A stretch of DNA of 64,000 nt from Mesostigma viride (taxonomy: Eukaryota > Streptophyta > Mesostigmatophyceae > Mesostigmatales > Mesostigmataceae). Of this stretch, positions 52,386 through 62,149 are shown piece by piece. The notes below the pieces were generated by a model. The model was not told the origin of the DNA. It was given only the letters and a program-made list of their open reading frames with translations, and made no database searches. The stretch spans positions 2,125,577 to 2,189,576 of the forward strand of contig RPFO01000102.1 of the NCBI GenBank assembly GCA_009746045.1, in the 5' to 3' direction. The translations under genes and the position numbers were made by a program. Numbering within the stretch: position 1 is the first letter of the stretch; every line of letters begins with the position of its first letter.

Positions 52386-53304
52386 ATGGTGCAGGAGGAA
52401 CAACGGCAGCAGGATTTCCGGTTTCGGCAGTCTGCTGGGGGTTCGATTTCTCCTGAATTACGCCGTGTCGTTCGGGATCTATCTTTGTTGCTTGCAGATC
52501 GTCCGCCTGTAAATCGCAGCTTCGTGCAATTCGTCGACGACCAGGTCGAAGATTGGGAGCGAATTCTGCGACACGTACAAACCATCGTCATTCCGGAGCA
52601 CCGGAGCATCGACGACCTTGAGCAGGAGCTTCACGGGTTGGTCGGCATCCAGACGGTGATTACTGCAGTAGCAGAGCGAGTGCGGACGGAGTTGGCAGCA
52701 AGGCGAGGCGAGGTTGCGGAGGCAGCTGGCGCAGGGCGACACGAGTTTGTGCCGACAGTAGCGGGCGCGGGAGTACCACGTGCTTTCGCAGGCGGCATCG
52801 GCGACGAGGGTGTTGCAGCGGGTCCAGTTAGGCGTGAACGACGCGGAGCGGAGCATCACAGGCGGCTTGCAGAGGTCGGGGCGACAGCGGAAGCCATCGC
52901 CGGAGGACCGCGCGCACAAGAGTCGGCAGGTTTCCAGAGCGAGTAAGAGTTCCTTTTCAGGAACTGCCCCCGCCCCTTCGCGTTCGTGTGACGCGTTGGG
53001 AGGAGTTTGCACCTCTTGGTACGAGAGTGACCTTGAGGTAGGAGCAGGGGGTGTCGCTGGGCTAGGCGACGAGGCACTCGGCGACCACGAGGTGCCAACG
53101 TACAATCCGCGAGGTGCCAACGACGGGTTGTCACCTGTCTACTTTACCAACGGTGACGATTCAGTCATCGCGGGCCGACAGCGGGTCGACGACGGCGCAG
53201 CAGGTAGCAGGGTACCAGAGCTGATTGTGGTGAGCGACAGCGACGACGACAGCGACAAGGAGAACCAGGACGCGCCTGGGGCCAGCCGTGGTGGTCTTGC
53301 CTGA
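52386..53304 (+). pseudogene. E2 gag-like leader ORFs
   Basis: Two overlapping frames (52386-52946 and 52780-53304) without known domains. The first, starting MVQEEQRQQDFRF, has helical coding-like content; the second ends in an acidic tail (SDSDDDSDKENQD). They may be an extra ORF or the broken N-terminal part of gag. A frame change near 52800-52940 would be needed to join them. Confidence 0.4.
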
Positions 53305-53406
53305 GTGGTAACACTTGGCACTTTCCTTTCTTGTTCAGTAGCTTATATTGCTTTAATTGCTGCTTGGCCACTTGGCTGGCTGTAGCAGATCTGAACAGAG
53401 GCCATC

Positions 53407-54592
53407 ATGGAGGATGGAGCTATCAACCAACAAGCGGGCTTTATGGGCTTCGGACGGCGCGGCGCTGGGCTGGATGGACGAGATGGACGCGATGGACGCG
53501 GTGGACGCGATGGACGCGGGGACGGCCAGGCGCTGGGAGACCAGGCTGAGGTGCCAGATAATCAGAGCCAAGGATCGCAGGGCGGGCAGCACGCGCCAGC
53601 CGCAGATCAAGCGGCGCCTAAGCGACCAACCGTTGCTGAGGGGTACGCGGTGCTAGGCCAGTTTCAGTCCATCAAGGACAATTGGCAGCCCCGGGATGCT
53701 GAGAGGATGTTAGAGGACATGAACTTGTACACGGAGATATACAACGGTGACAAGCTTCGCATCCTGGCGTCTAGTGCCTACATACGGCAGTCGGCGAGGC
53801 GGCTGTTCAAGTTTGTTCGGGAGCGACACGCGGCGGGGGACACCTGGGCGGCGTTTATGACGCGACTCAGGTGTTCCTGAGTGACAAGAGGACCATAGAT
53901 GGGTCCCACCTGAAGCAAGAATACCTGGACTACAAGCCCATCAAGGGGCAACTAGTGGTCCACGCCTTTGAAGACTTCGTCAAGCTGAGGGAGGACGCCA
54001 TGGCCAAGGGCTTCTTCGTCGCAGATCGGATGGCCATGGGCGACTTTCTCAAGTCGCTGCAACTGGATCCGGTCACCATGGATAATGTGACCATCCACAT
54101 GCGACAGGTCCATGGCTGGGCAGCCATGACGGATCAGTTGTATGAGTGTTTCAGCGGCAAGTACGTGGGGGTAAGCGCCCTCGTCAGAATGATGAGGAGG
54201 CCACTGAACCCACGGTTAAGTCCATGAGGGGATCGGGCCACGGGGGCCCAGCGTCCTCGAGAGGGCCTGAGACCTCTTCAAGGGGTCGAGGAAGGTCCAG
54301 GAGGGGGCGTGACAGAAGGGCTGGACGGGGGACCCCGCCGAAGTCGGGACATCCACAGTCCCAGTTTGACTTCAAGAGGGTGGGTGGTCCTCCCAAGGCT
54401 GGGCCCAGCAGTGGGACCTCACGGGACATCAGTCAGGTGGAATGTTATTTCTGCCAGGGGAAGGGTCACTTCAGGAATGAGTGTCCCTCGTACCTGAGGC
54501 AGGAAGGTCAGAGCAAGCCAGCTCAGGGTGGCAGCAAGGACAAGGCTGGTCCATCCCAGGACAAGGGCAAGGGCAAGGCTGCTGATCATTGA
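53407..54592 (+). pseudogene. E2 gag with CCHC knuckle, two one-base breaks
   Basis: Starts MEDGAINQQAGF, followed by a Gly/Arg/Asp repeat (DGRDGRDGRGG). The gag core (NWQPRDAERMLEDMNLYTEIY; LKQEYLDYKPIKGQL; LKSLQLDPVTMDNV) resembles copia-type UBN2/gag. Frame breaks lie near 53870 and at GGGGG (54167-54171); one added base at each restores a single frame. A knuckle (CYFCQGKGHFRNEC, 54443-54484) follows a basic region. The frame ends with TGA at 54590-54592, directly followed in the same frame by pol. So gag and pol differ by one UGA codon. Confidence 0.7.
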
Positions 54593-57500
54593 TATGAGCC
54601 TGCACACATCCCTGAACCCTGGAGGGTGCCCCCAGGGGTGTGTAATGAAGCTGCTAGTGACAGCAGTGAGGGGCAGCCCCATGCTCTAGTGAAAGAGCCT
54701 ATTGGACACGATGGGGCAAGCTTGGTTACCACAGAGAGTATGCCAGCTGTAGCTGCAGTGGTTACTCGCCAACGTGCCCGCCATGGCGGTGCTGAGCCTG
54801 AGGTAGGACCTGGTGATGTGGACCCAGGTGGATCTCAGAAGCATTCTGACCGTGCAGGACTGGCACAGGATGGTCAGGATGAGGATAGGGCTGGAGACAG
54901 TCTGACAGGCACGACCCTGGTGCCTCCTGTACATAAGGGATCTGTACATACCTTGAGTGCTAATAATGACAATAAAAGGTTTTCTCTCTTGTATGACATT
55001 GCCTCAAGGTTGCATACCATGTTTGGCCATGCAGCTCAGTCTTTGCAAGTTGCTAGACGGCTGGGAGGAAGTGAGTTGTACTCCATCTGCCAACAGGTTG
55101 CTCAAGCTTGCAAGTGCAGGCTAGTTGCTAGAAAGCCCAAGCAGTCTCATGCCAGGACTCCTATTTTGCAGCCAGGCCATGTGCAGGTAGATATTCAGAG
55201 AATCAGGGGTTTGAAGCTGCTGGTGGCAGTGGACAGATATACCAAGTACAAGACCCTAGAGATCCTGCCTGACATGGAGAAGCCTACATTGATTGCTGCT
55301 CTGAAGTTGACAAGGAGCAGGTACCCTGGGTTGGAGTTGTTGCAGTGTGACATTCAGTTTGAGTGCTGTGAGAACCTGCCAGAGTTTCCAGAGTTGCTGA
55401 TTACACCCAGGGAGAGCCACGGCCAGCAAGGGGTGGTGGAGAGAGCCATCCAAGAGATCAAGACTGTGCTGCTGGTGGAGAGGATTCCAAGGACGTCATC
55501 TGCCATTGTGACATCTGCATGGCTACGTTCTGTGGAGGACAGGCTGAACCTGAGGACTCCCATGTTCTTTGGTGACATTGCCATCAATCCTCTTATGCTG
55601 CATACCAGGATGCTGCCAGCTGATGCTGAGCAGGCATGGAAGGAGAAGCTAGAGGCCAAGTTCCTCAAGCTGAGGCAGAAAGACAAGGGCTGGAGTGTCC
55701 TAGAACCTAACGTTGGACAACAGGTTGTTGTGTGGAAGGAACCAAGCTTTCCAGGGAAACGTGGCAGCTGGCATGATGGGGTGGTGACCCGAGTAGAAGC
55801 CGCTGGCCATAAGTGCTGGGTGGCCATTGATGGCTCCCAAGCAGTGCACCGTCTGTCCTGGTCAAAGATCCGTCCCCGGGGAGGTAATCAAGGAGACCTC
55901 TTCCAGGTGCCCGCTGGTGTACAAGGCGGGGGTGACGTGGAGCTTCCTGATCAGGGTGCTACAGCTGTATCGAGCCCTCAGGGTGACCCTGGCCCGGCCC
56001 CTGGGGTACCTTCACATACGGTGGTTGGGCAAGCAGGCGGACAGGCTGCACCTCCGGAACGGCCCGACACCAGGCCTAGGGGTGTGCGTCTATCAGATAT
56101 TGTACAGGCTTTGCAAAGAGCCAAGAAGGAGCCTAAGGTGTCCAAGCTTGTCCAGTTGGATGAACCTGAGGTAGCTGCCATGGAGATAGATACCAATGCA
56201 CAGGTTTCTGTCATGGGACCTCAGCATACAGGAGAACTGCTGGTCGGAGAACCAAGTTGCCCCTGGGTGTCTGATTTCAGTGGTAGGACGCATCTAAGGG
56301 TGTTGGGAGAGGTTACTGCCCCTGTCATGGGTGTGGATGTGACCTTCCTTGTCCTAGAGGACTATGATGGCCCTGTGATTTTGGGTCAGAATTTTCTGGG
56401 CAATCCTGGGATTTCTATCAGAGCTACAGCTCTGAGAAGAGATGGCTGGGGGATGATTCCCCTAGAAAATTTCAGGACAACATTTCCAGTCAGGTGCAGG
56501 GCCAAGCCGGTCAAGGGTGTAAAATGGGATGAAGGGGAGGTGCCCCCAGCGGCCAGTTTGGTGATTCCAGCTGTGTTGCACCCCAGCAGTATTGGCATAA
56601 CTCACAGGAGCCTTGCTGCACACTCTCCTTTGACATATGACCAGCTGGTCCAAGAGATGAGCTCGCCTACTTTGTTTGAGGCTTGGAAGCTCGCCTTCTC
56701 CAAGGCATTGGAGGAGTGGTTGCAGTTTGAGTGTGCTGCACCAACAGACAGACGTCCCCCAGCATCAAGGAAGCTTGCTTTGAGATTTGTGCTGAAGAGG
56801 AAGGTTGTGGATGAGGTATCAGTGCCCCATGTCAGGCCTGTCCTGAATGAGTATCACGGCACGGGGAGTCTGCCAGGAGAGGAGCTATACACGCCAGGGA
56901 TGCTACACGACACATGGAGAATTTTGCTATGTCTCTACGTGGGGTTGCTGAACAGGGGAGCAGCTATGTCATCAGTGCTGCTGGACTTCAAGAGGGCATT
57001 TTTAAAATCTGATCCAGAAGTGGCCAGGAGGGTGTGGAAGCAGGATGAGCCTTACTGTGTTGAGGTGCCTGCCATCTGGAAGCTGGAGCTGCATCAACAA
57101 TTCCTGGTTATTCTGAAGGGCCTGGAAGGACTCAGGTCGAGCCCAATCATCTGGAGACTCACGCTGCAGGAAGCTCTGATCAGTGAGTGTGGCTTGAGAG
57201 TGTCTTCAGTTGATCCCTGTTTGCTGCTGGCCCAATGGGAGGGTCTGCCAGTGTATGCTAGTTTGCATGGAGATGATCTGCATTTGCTAGCCCCCACGAC
57301 CTGGCTGAAGAAGTTTATTCCTGTCATCAGTGGCAAGTTTTCACTGGGCAAGGAGCTGTGGCAGGAGCCCAACAAGCCTGTAGTGTTCTGTGGAATGCAG
57401 GCTACCCTGTTCAGGAGGGACGGGGAGTGGAGTATCAGGCTTCAGGCTGGAGGAGATTATAAACAGACCATTGTGAAGGCCTTGCCAGAGAAGATCACCC

Positions 57501-58183
57501 AGGCTGCAGGACCTGAGTTGAGAGGCATGTGGGCCTGGTTTGCCAGCATCTGTGGTCCGTCTTTGATGGTCCATAGCAGAATGCCTGATGAGGTGCTTGA
57601 GGATGAGAAGCCTCGAGTCATAGCCCGGTTGGTGGAGAGTACCCCTGATCTGATTTTGTCTGGGATTGACTTTACCCAGCCTATCACCTTGGAGATCTTT
57701 GTTGACAGTTCCATGGATGCTCGCCAGGTTACCAAGGTCAGGGGGAGATCTGCTGCTCTGTTTGCTTTTTATCAGAGCAGGGCAAGTTTGTTCAGCTGGT
57801 ACAGCAGACTGCAGAAGAGGGTCTGTATCAGTTCAGATGTGGCAGAATGCAGGGCCATATGCGAGGGGATCCAGTCCAGCCTGTACATAAAGGAGTTAAT
57901 GCTGGAGCTGGCTTCAGTTACCCCTTGGACCTTGCAGATGGAGACGTTGTTGCTAACAGACAGCATGGGTATGGTCCAGTTTGTTCACAAGCAGCTGGCC
58001 AGGAGCCGGGACCTGGATTATTTGTTGCTGAAGGAGTTGGCCAGTTTGGTTGACTTGAAGCATATCCCTGGCGAGGAGAACCCTGCTGATGCATTGACAA
58101 AGCTGCCACACAAGGCCCCAGCCCAGTACAATGTACTGAGGAAGCTCATGAATGCTGACTGTCAAGTCGGTCTATCTGTCTAA
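54593..58183 (+). CDS. E2 pol: integrase, protease, reverse transcriptase, RNase H
   Basis: One open frame of about 1,197 codons. Integrase comes first: zinc region (LHTMFGH ... CKC), D (VDIQRIRG, 55189), D (CDIQFE, 55345) and E (VVERAIQ, 55435), then an SH3-like domain (QQVVVWKEPSF). The last D and E are 29 residues apart, as in E1. The protease follows near 56187 (EIDTNAQVSVM) with VILGQNFLG 60 residues on; DTNA replaces DTGA. Reverse transcriptase has LLDFKRAFLKSDPE and SLHGDDLHLLA (57266-57277). RNase H has D (FVDSSMDA), E (VAECRA), D (LLTDSMG) and D (NPADALTK). All catalytic residues of the last two domains are present, so the element may be active. Confidence 0.93.
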   Translation, partial: YEPAHIPEPWRVPPGVCNEAASDSSEGQPHALVKEPIGHDGASLVTTESMPAVAAVVTRQRARHGGAEPEVGPGDVDPGGSQKHSDRAGLAQDGQDEDRAGDSLTGTTLVPPVHKGSVHTLSANNDNKRFSLLYDIASRLHTMFGHAAQSLQVARRLGGSELYSICQQVAQACKCRLVARKPKQSHARTPILQPGHVQVDIQRIRGLKLLVAVDRYTKYKTLEILPDMEKPTLIAALKLTRSRYPGLELLQCDIQFECCENLPEFPELLITPRESHGQQGVVERAIQEIKTVLLVERIPRTSSAIVTSAWLRSVEDRLNLRTPMFFGDIAINPLMLHTRMLPADAEQAWKEKLEAKFLKLRQKDKGWSVLEPNVGQQVVVWKEPSFPGKRGSWHDGVVTRVEAAGHKCWVAIDGSQAVHRLSWSKIRPRGGNQGDLFQVPAGVQGGGDVELPDQGATAVSSPQGDPGPAPGVPSHTVVGQAGGQAAPPERPDTRPRGVRLSDIVQALQRAKKEPKVSKLVQLDEPEVAAMEIDTNAQVSVMGPQHTGELLVGEPSCPWVSDFSGRTHLRVLGEVTAPVMGVDVTFLVLEDYDGPVILGQNFLGNPGISIRATALRRDGWGMIPLENFRTTFPVRCRAKPVKGVKWDEGEVPPAASLVIPAVLHPSSIGITHRSLAAHSPLTYDQLVQEMSSPTLFEAWKLAFSKALEEWLQFECAAPTDRRPPASRKLALRFVLKRKVVDEVSVPHVRPVLNEYHGTGSLPGEELYTPGMLHDTWRILLCLYVGLLNRGAAMSSVLLDFKRAFLKSDPEVARRVWKQDEPYCVEVPAIWKLELHQQFLVILKGLEGLRSSPIIWRLTLQEALISECGLRVSSVDPCLLLAQWEGLPVYASLHGDDLHLLAPTTWLKKFIPVISGKFSLGKELWQEPNKPVVFCGMQATLFRRDGEWSIRLQAGGDYKQTIVKALPEKITQAAGPELRGMWAWFASICGPSLMVHSRMPDEVLEDEKPRVIARLVESTPDLILSGIDFTQPITLEIFVDSSMDARQVTKVRGRSAALFAFYQSRASLFSWYSRLQKRVCISSDVAECRAICEGIQSSLYIKELMLELASVTPWTLQMETLLLTDSMGMVQFVHKQLARSRDLDYLLLKELASLVDLKHIPGEENPADALTKLPHKAPAQYNVLRKLMNADCQVGLSV

Positions 58184-58931
58184 AAGCTGAGAGCTGGGTG
58201 CTTAAGTCTCTGGATATCAGGCTGGGAGCTTGATTGTACATAATCCTGAGCACACCTTGAGGGGTGAGACATGTCTCTGGTGTGGGAATGTCTGACATTG
58301 TCTCTGATGGAGAGATGTCTATCTGGGGTTTTCATCTCAGTCTGAGGTTTCCCCAGATCTGTGGTTTGTGGGCGGGGTTCGATTCCCTGGTGCCGTCTTA
58401 AGGCGGAGTTTCACGGACTGGCTGACCCATCCACCATGCTGGTGAGGTGGCGACAGGTCCCCTGATTTTCCACGGTTGGAACGAGTAGAGGAGCTTGTGT
58501 TTTGCATGTGCTTCGCGTAGATGTTGTGTCTGGTTCGATAAGGGGCAGCAGACCGGCGCCGACTCCCGTCTGGGGGTCAGCAATGTTTTCTGATGAGCTG
58601 TTGTGGGTGATCTGTGGGGTTTCGCCTAAGGTCCTGAAGGTTGTACATACTTCTCAAGTTCTTAACTGAACACCTATGGGCTGCCACAGTTGGCCAACCT
58701 CTTGTACATGGGTAACACAACGAGCCTCCCGTGAAGGGATAGGGACTCATTGTAATTTGTTTGTGCTCCTGAGCCAGTATGGGTGCTATGTACATATAAT
58801 AAGGAATCCAAGCTGACTGTCATGCCCAGCGGGTTGTGACTTGTAGTCTGGGGAGGATATCCAGTACCCATTGTGTGTGTTTGTATGTAGACTTGTGTGA
58901 GCTGCTACAGCTCAAGAAAAGAAAGGATTGG
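58184..58931 (+). other. E2 3' non-coding region
   Basis: About 750 bp without a gene between pol stop and the 3' LTR, ending in the polypurine tract. E1 has the same layout with 1.07 kb. Confidence 0.6.
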
Positions 58932-59628
58932 AGTTAACGCCAAGCGCATTGGCGTGATCCTGATTCGGCATATCTCTGCGATTCCAGCGGCACCGGAACG
59001 AGTTCATTCCGACAAGTATCAAGAAAGTTATGGCGTTCCGACTTCCCGGTCGCGCGCGAGCGCGAGCCGGCTGTTCTTCTAAGTCGGACGTGAATATTTG
59101 CCGACGACATATGGGGTCGACAGTAATTCCTGGGCTGACAGGAATTAGGTGCTGTACCTACGACGGTATTGGATTAATACGTCGTACGCAGGAAATAGGA
59201 ACCTTAACCTGTGGTCTGTTGGTACCGCAGGCTTAGTCCTGGACTTCTAGGTGCAGATGCAATAATCACTGTGGTGACTGTACTCTGTGGTCACTGTGCC
59301 TGTATGGCAGACCTACTGTATAGGAGCTGGGCGCTGTACAGGTAGTGAATACTGTACCGGGAGTGTTATTACTGAGCAGGCCTCCTAGGCTGCTCAGGAC
59401 TAGCAAGCACAGTGCACAAGTATATAAACAATAGGCCAGTGCCAAATGGGCATCTCTTGCTAGCCCGCCTCACGTGTTGTGCCTTGACTTGGCAAGCTCG
59501 TGTGCAAGCCTCAAGTGTTGAGCGCTGTAAACATTATCCGATTTAACAAAGCTCCGTTTCCAACTATATTCACACATTGCTGCATTGCAACCATATCCTT
59601 CACATTGCGTGTGCGAAGAACGTTAACT
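58932..59628 (+). repeat. E2 3' LTR
   Basis: 697 bp, begins AGTTAACG directly after AAAGGATTGG and ends CGTTAACT, followed by the GTATC duplication (59629-59633). Differences from the 5' LTR include CCGGGAGTG against CCGGGGTG, CTTGCTAGC against CTTGCGAGC, and CAACTATA against CAACCATA. Confidence 0.93.
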
Positions 59629-59633
59629 GTATC

Positions 59634-61210
59634 CTGAGCAGACAGGGCACGAGAATGAAAACACGCAGTACTACCGTTATCATGCTCAGCTAGCCACGGA
59701 GCGACCATCGCAGCCCTGGGCTGGGCGCGGCCGCGCCATGGGACCTCCGCCGGCCACAACACACCGGGGCAGGCGTCGAGTGTCCTTTGGCCGTACTTCC
59801 CTACTACCCATGGTGTTGTGGAACTCTGAGGATGACGGGGAGGACACCGGGGCAGATGGCGAATTCGGCGATTTGGAGGGGGCCGTGGAGGAAGGCGAGG
59901 AACCAGGGGCACAGGACCCTCCCTTTGGAGCTCATAGGCCACGGGCCCGGCTAGGGGGTGACAGAAGCAGCGCCACCGCACACGACGAGGGGACTCAGAC
60001 ACCCGTCCAGCGACACGTCCCCCAACCGCAGCGACCTCGGGCGCAGGACAGCAGCATGGTCCACTCGCCTGCGGCCGTCAGCAACCTGAATTTCAGCAGG
60101 GTGGCATTGGATGACCCGGGGTATGAACACCCCTCATCGGTACAGGTGCGGCGGACGCACGGTACGCCGACCAGATCCGGATCTCTCCCCCGGTCGCAGC
60201 CCCCAGCCTTCGGCTCCATCGCCTACCGGGAGGTCGGTGGGCCCAAGCCTAATACGGTGAAGACCCCATCGATGCCCACTTTCAAGAATGTTCCCAAGCT
60301 GCACGCGGACATGAAACCGCGGGAGATTGACGAATCGGGGCGCATGTGGCAACAGCAGTATACCGTCTGGTCCAACCACCACAGTTGGGAACTTGCCACC
60401 TGCGATCTGATCCCGCATGTTGTCAACACCTGCATGGATCCTTCGGTGGTGAGCATCCTGAACTGTGAGAGCATCGCATCCCAGTCGTACCCGCAAACCG
60501 TGGAGGAGCTGATGGACCGGGTGCGCCGCAAGTTGATACCCCCAGACGCGGAGCTCCACGAGCGACTCGCCTTCGGCAAGCTGCGCCAGGGGACCACTCC
60601 ATATCGCGAGTTTCTGTCCAAGTTTGAGTCCAGCGCCGCCTATCTGACCGACATGACCTGGTATGAGTACAAGATCAGGTTCATCGAGGCACTCTGTCCC
60701 GAGCTGCAGGACGAGGTATTCAAGCACTACGCTGAGGTCCCTTGGGAGGAGTGGGACATCTTGAATATCCAGAGGTATCTTCTACAGGTGGCCGACGTGG
60801 TGGCTCGCGGGCGTGCACCCTCAGTGCGCCGTTTCTTCAGGCCAGCTCCCCCGCACGACGGCGAGGGGAACGAGGACTCCCCCGATGACCTGGAGGACGG
60901 GAACGCTGACCATGGCCTCAACGCCATCGACGCGAGTAAAGCCCGTTGCTTCATGTGCTTTGAGGTGGGTCACCTCAGGCGCGACTGCCCCAAACTCCGT
61001 AGCAGGCACGCTGGACGTGGCACGGGGGAGACCGAGCCCAGGTTTTCAGGCCCGGCGTTCGGCAGTCGCCCGGACTCCTCCGGCCCAAGGGACAAGCCCC
61101 GCAACGCGGAGGAGCGGGCGCCAGCAGGCCCGGCAGTTCACGACTCAGCACCAGCAGCCGCGGCCGCCAGCGATGAGTTCTACCAAGGGCGTGCTGCGCG
61201 CGGTCAATGA
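59634..61210 (+). CDS. E3 gag, C-terminal part
   Basis: Continues the frame of 51209-51596 when E2 and one GTATC copy are removed. It has a retrotransposon gag core (MWQQQYTVWSNHHSWELAT; AFGKLRQGTTPYREFLSKF; YKIRFIEALCPELQDEV) and a CCHC knuckle CFMCFEVGHLRRDC near 60952-60993. The ATG at 59738 is internal and not the original start. The end overlaps a frame (from about 61173, SSTKGVLRAVNEIEAHPL) that may be the start of pol by a -1 shift, until an AT-rich insertion at about 61297. Confidence 0.85.
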
Positions 61211-61296
61211 GATCGAGGCTCATCCACTAGCCTCCGGACAGCGTGTGACCTTTGAGTCACCAGCAGTGGCCGGTTACGAGTTTGCCGCTGGGAAGT

Positions 61297-61740
61297 ATAC
61301 TATAATATATATTATATAAGTATATTTAACTAATAATTATATTGTGATAATATGTTCATTTCGGTGCGCTTTTCCAGTCCTAGTGGCTGGCCACCTTAGC
61401 CATTCGGAGAATGCCCACCTGTGTAGGGCAAGGGGGGGGGTGTCTGTTTTGCCCCACATCTGTACCAAATACCAAGGGTGCATTGGTCCTGCACAGTAGC
61501 AGGTCACCCTGTTATCATGATGTCAGTAGTACGAAGGGTGCATTGGTCCTGCACAGTAGCAGGTCACCCTGTTATCATGCTATCAGCAGTAAGGGGGGTG
61601 TTTGGAATCATACACTGACCCCATGCATGGACGCCGTTGGCGGTAATGGGAAATTACTATTAGGCGTCTAGAACTAGTGGTTTTATATAGGGTACCGTTG
61701 GCGGTAATGGGATATTTTATATATGAGATTGTAATAATAT
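61297..61740. repeat. AT-rich insertion with tandem repeats in E3
   Basis: The pol-like frame before 61297 and the protease after 61745 are separated by about 440 bp. It begins TATACTATAATATATATTAT and ends in TATATATGAGATTGTAATAA. Inside, a 60-bp unit (AAGGGTGCATTGGTCCTGCA) is duplicated at 61474 and 61534, and GCCGTTGGCGGTAATGGGA occurs twice. A non-autonomous transposon is plausible; ends are not defined. Confidence 0.5.
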
Positions 61741-61744
61741 ATTC

Positions 61745-62145
61745 AGACACGGCCAACCAACCGTCATGGATGTCAAGTTTTTGGTCGTCACAGGCGCTTC
61801 CATGTCCTTCATCAACGCGGCACTGGTGCGCCGGCTGGGCCTGACGCCCAGCCCCCACACCGGACGGCCGTGCATCTGACCCACTCGGATGGTCGCCAAC
61901 ACCAATCGCCGGTCTGGCAGATATCACAGGTGTGCTGCAAGGCACCCCGTTCGACCTGGCTGCGACCATCGCACCGCTGGGCGCAGCGGACATCATCATT
62001 GGGCTCGACTTTGGACGCGCTGGATGTGGACATTCGCGTGCGCCGGCGAGTAGTTTGTTTTCCCGATGGTTCCTTTTGGTGCCCTGACGGCGAGTATAGG
62101 GCATATCGCATTACACACGAGCGCCCGGCGGTCCAGCATCCTTGA
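61745..62145 (+). pseudogene. E3 retropepsin fragment
   Basis: FLVVTGASMSFINAALVRRLGL resembles the N-terminal part of a Ty3 protease (LVDTGAS..SFI), with Val in place of the catalytic Asp. Further on, ADIIIGLDFGR and, after a frame change, ALDVDIRVRRRVVCFPDG correspond to the II.G.DWL region and what follows. The lost Asp and frame changes show that it is dead, or that base errors are present. Confidence 0.6.
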
Positions 62146-62149
62146 CTCC

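Larger units (their letters stand above)
51597..59628 (+). mobile_element. E2: complete LTR retrotransposon with AGTT...AACT termini
   Basis: LTRs at 51597-52292 and 58932-59628 differ at about four positions, so the insertion is very young. The 5-bp duplication GTATC flanks the element exactly. LTR ends are AGTTAACG and CGTTAACT, a perfect 8-bp inversion, not TG...CA. A purine tract (AAGAAAAGAAAGGATTGG) precedes the 3' LTR. It encodes gag, then one long pol frame with integrase, protease, reverse transcriptase and RNase H. It belongs to the same family type as E1 but is clearly diverged from it. It sits within E3 gag. Confidence 0.95.
49358..62145 (+). mobile_element. E3: Ty3-like element holding E2 in its gag
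   Basis: It begins with a TG...CA LTR (49358-50024) followed by TGGCTATCGGAG, close to a tRNA-Met type primer-binding site. A leader, a viroplasmin-like ORF (50737-51075), gag (51209-51596 joined to 59634-61210) and a damaged protease (61745-62145) follow. Integrase, reverse transcriptase and the 3' LTR are not seen, so E3 is truncated or reaches beyond decayed sequence. The bases after the LTR do not repeat those before it exactly (CTGCG against CTGGC), as expected at the internal side. The right boundary given is only where recognisable sequence ends. Confidence 0.7.
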
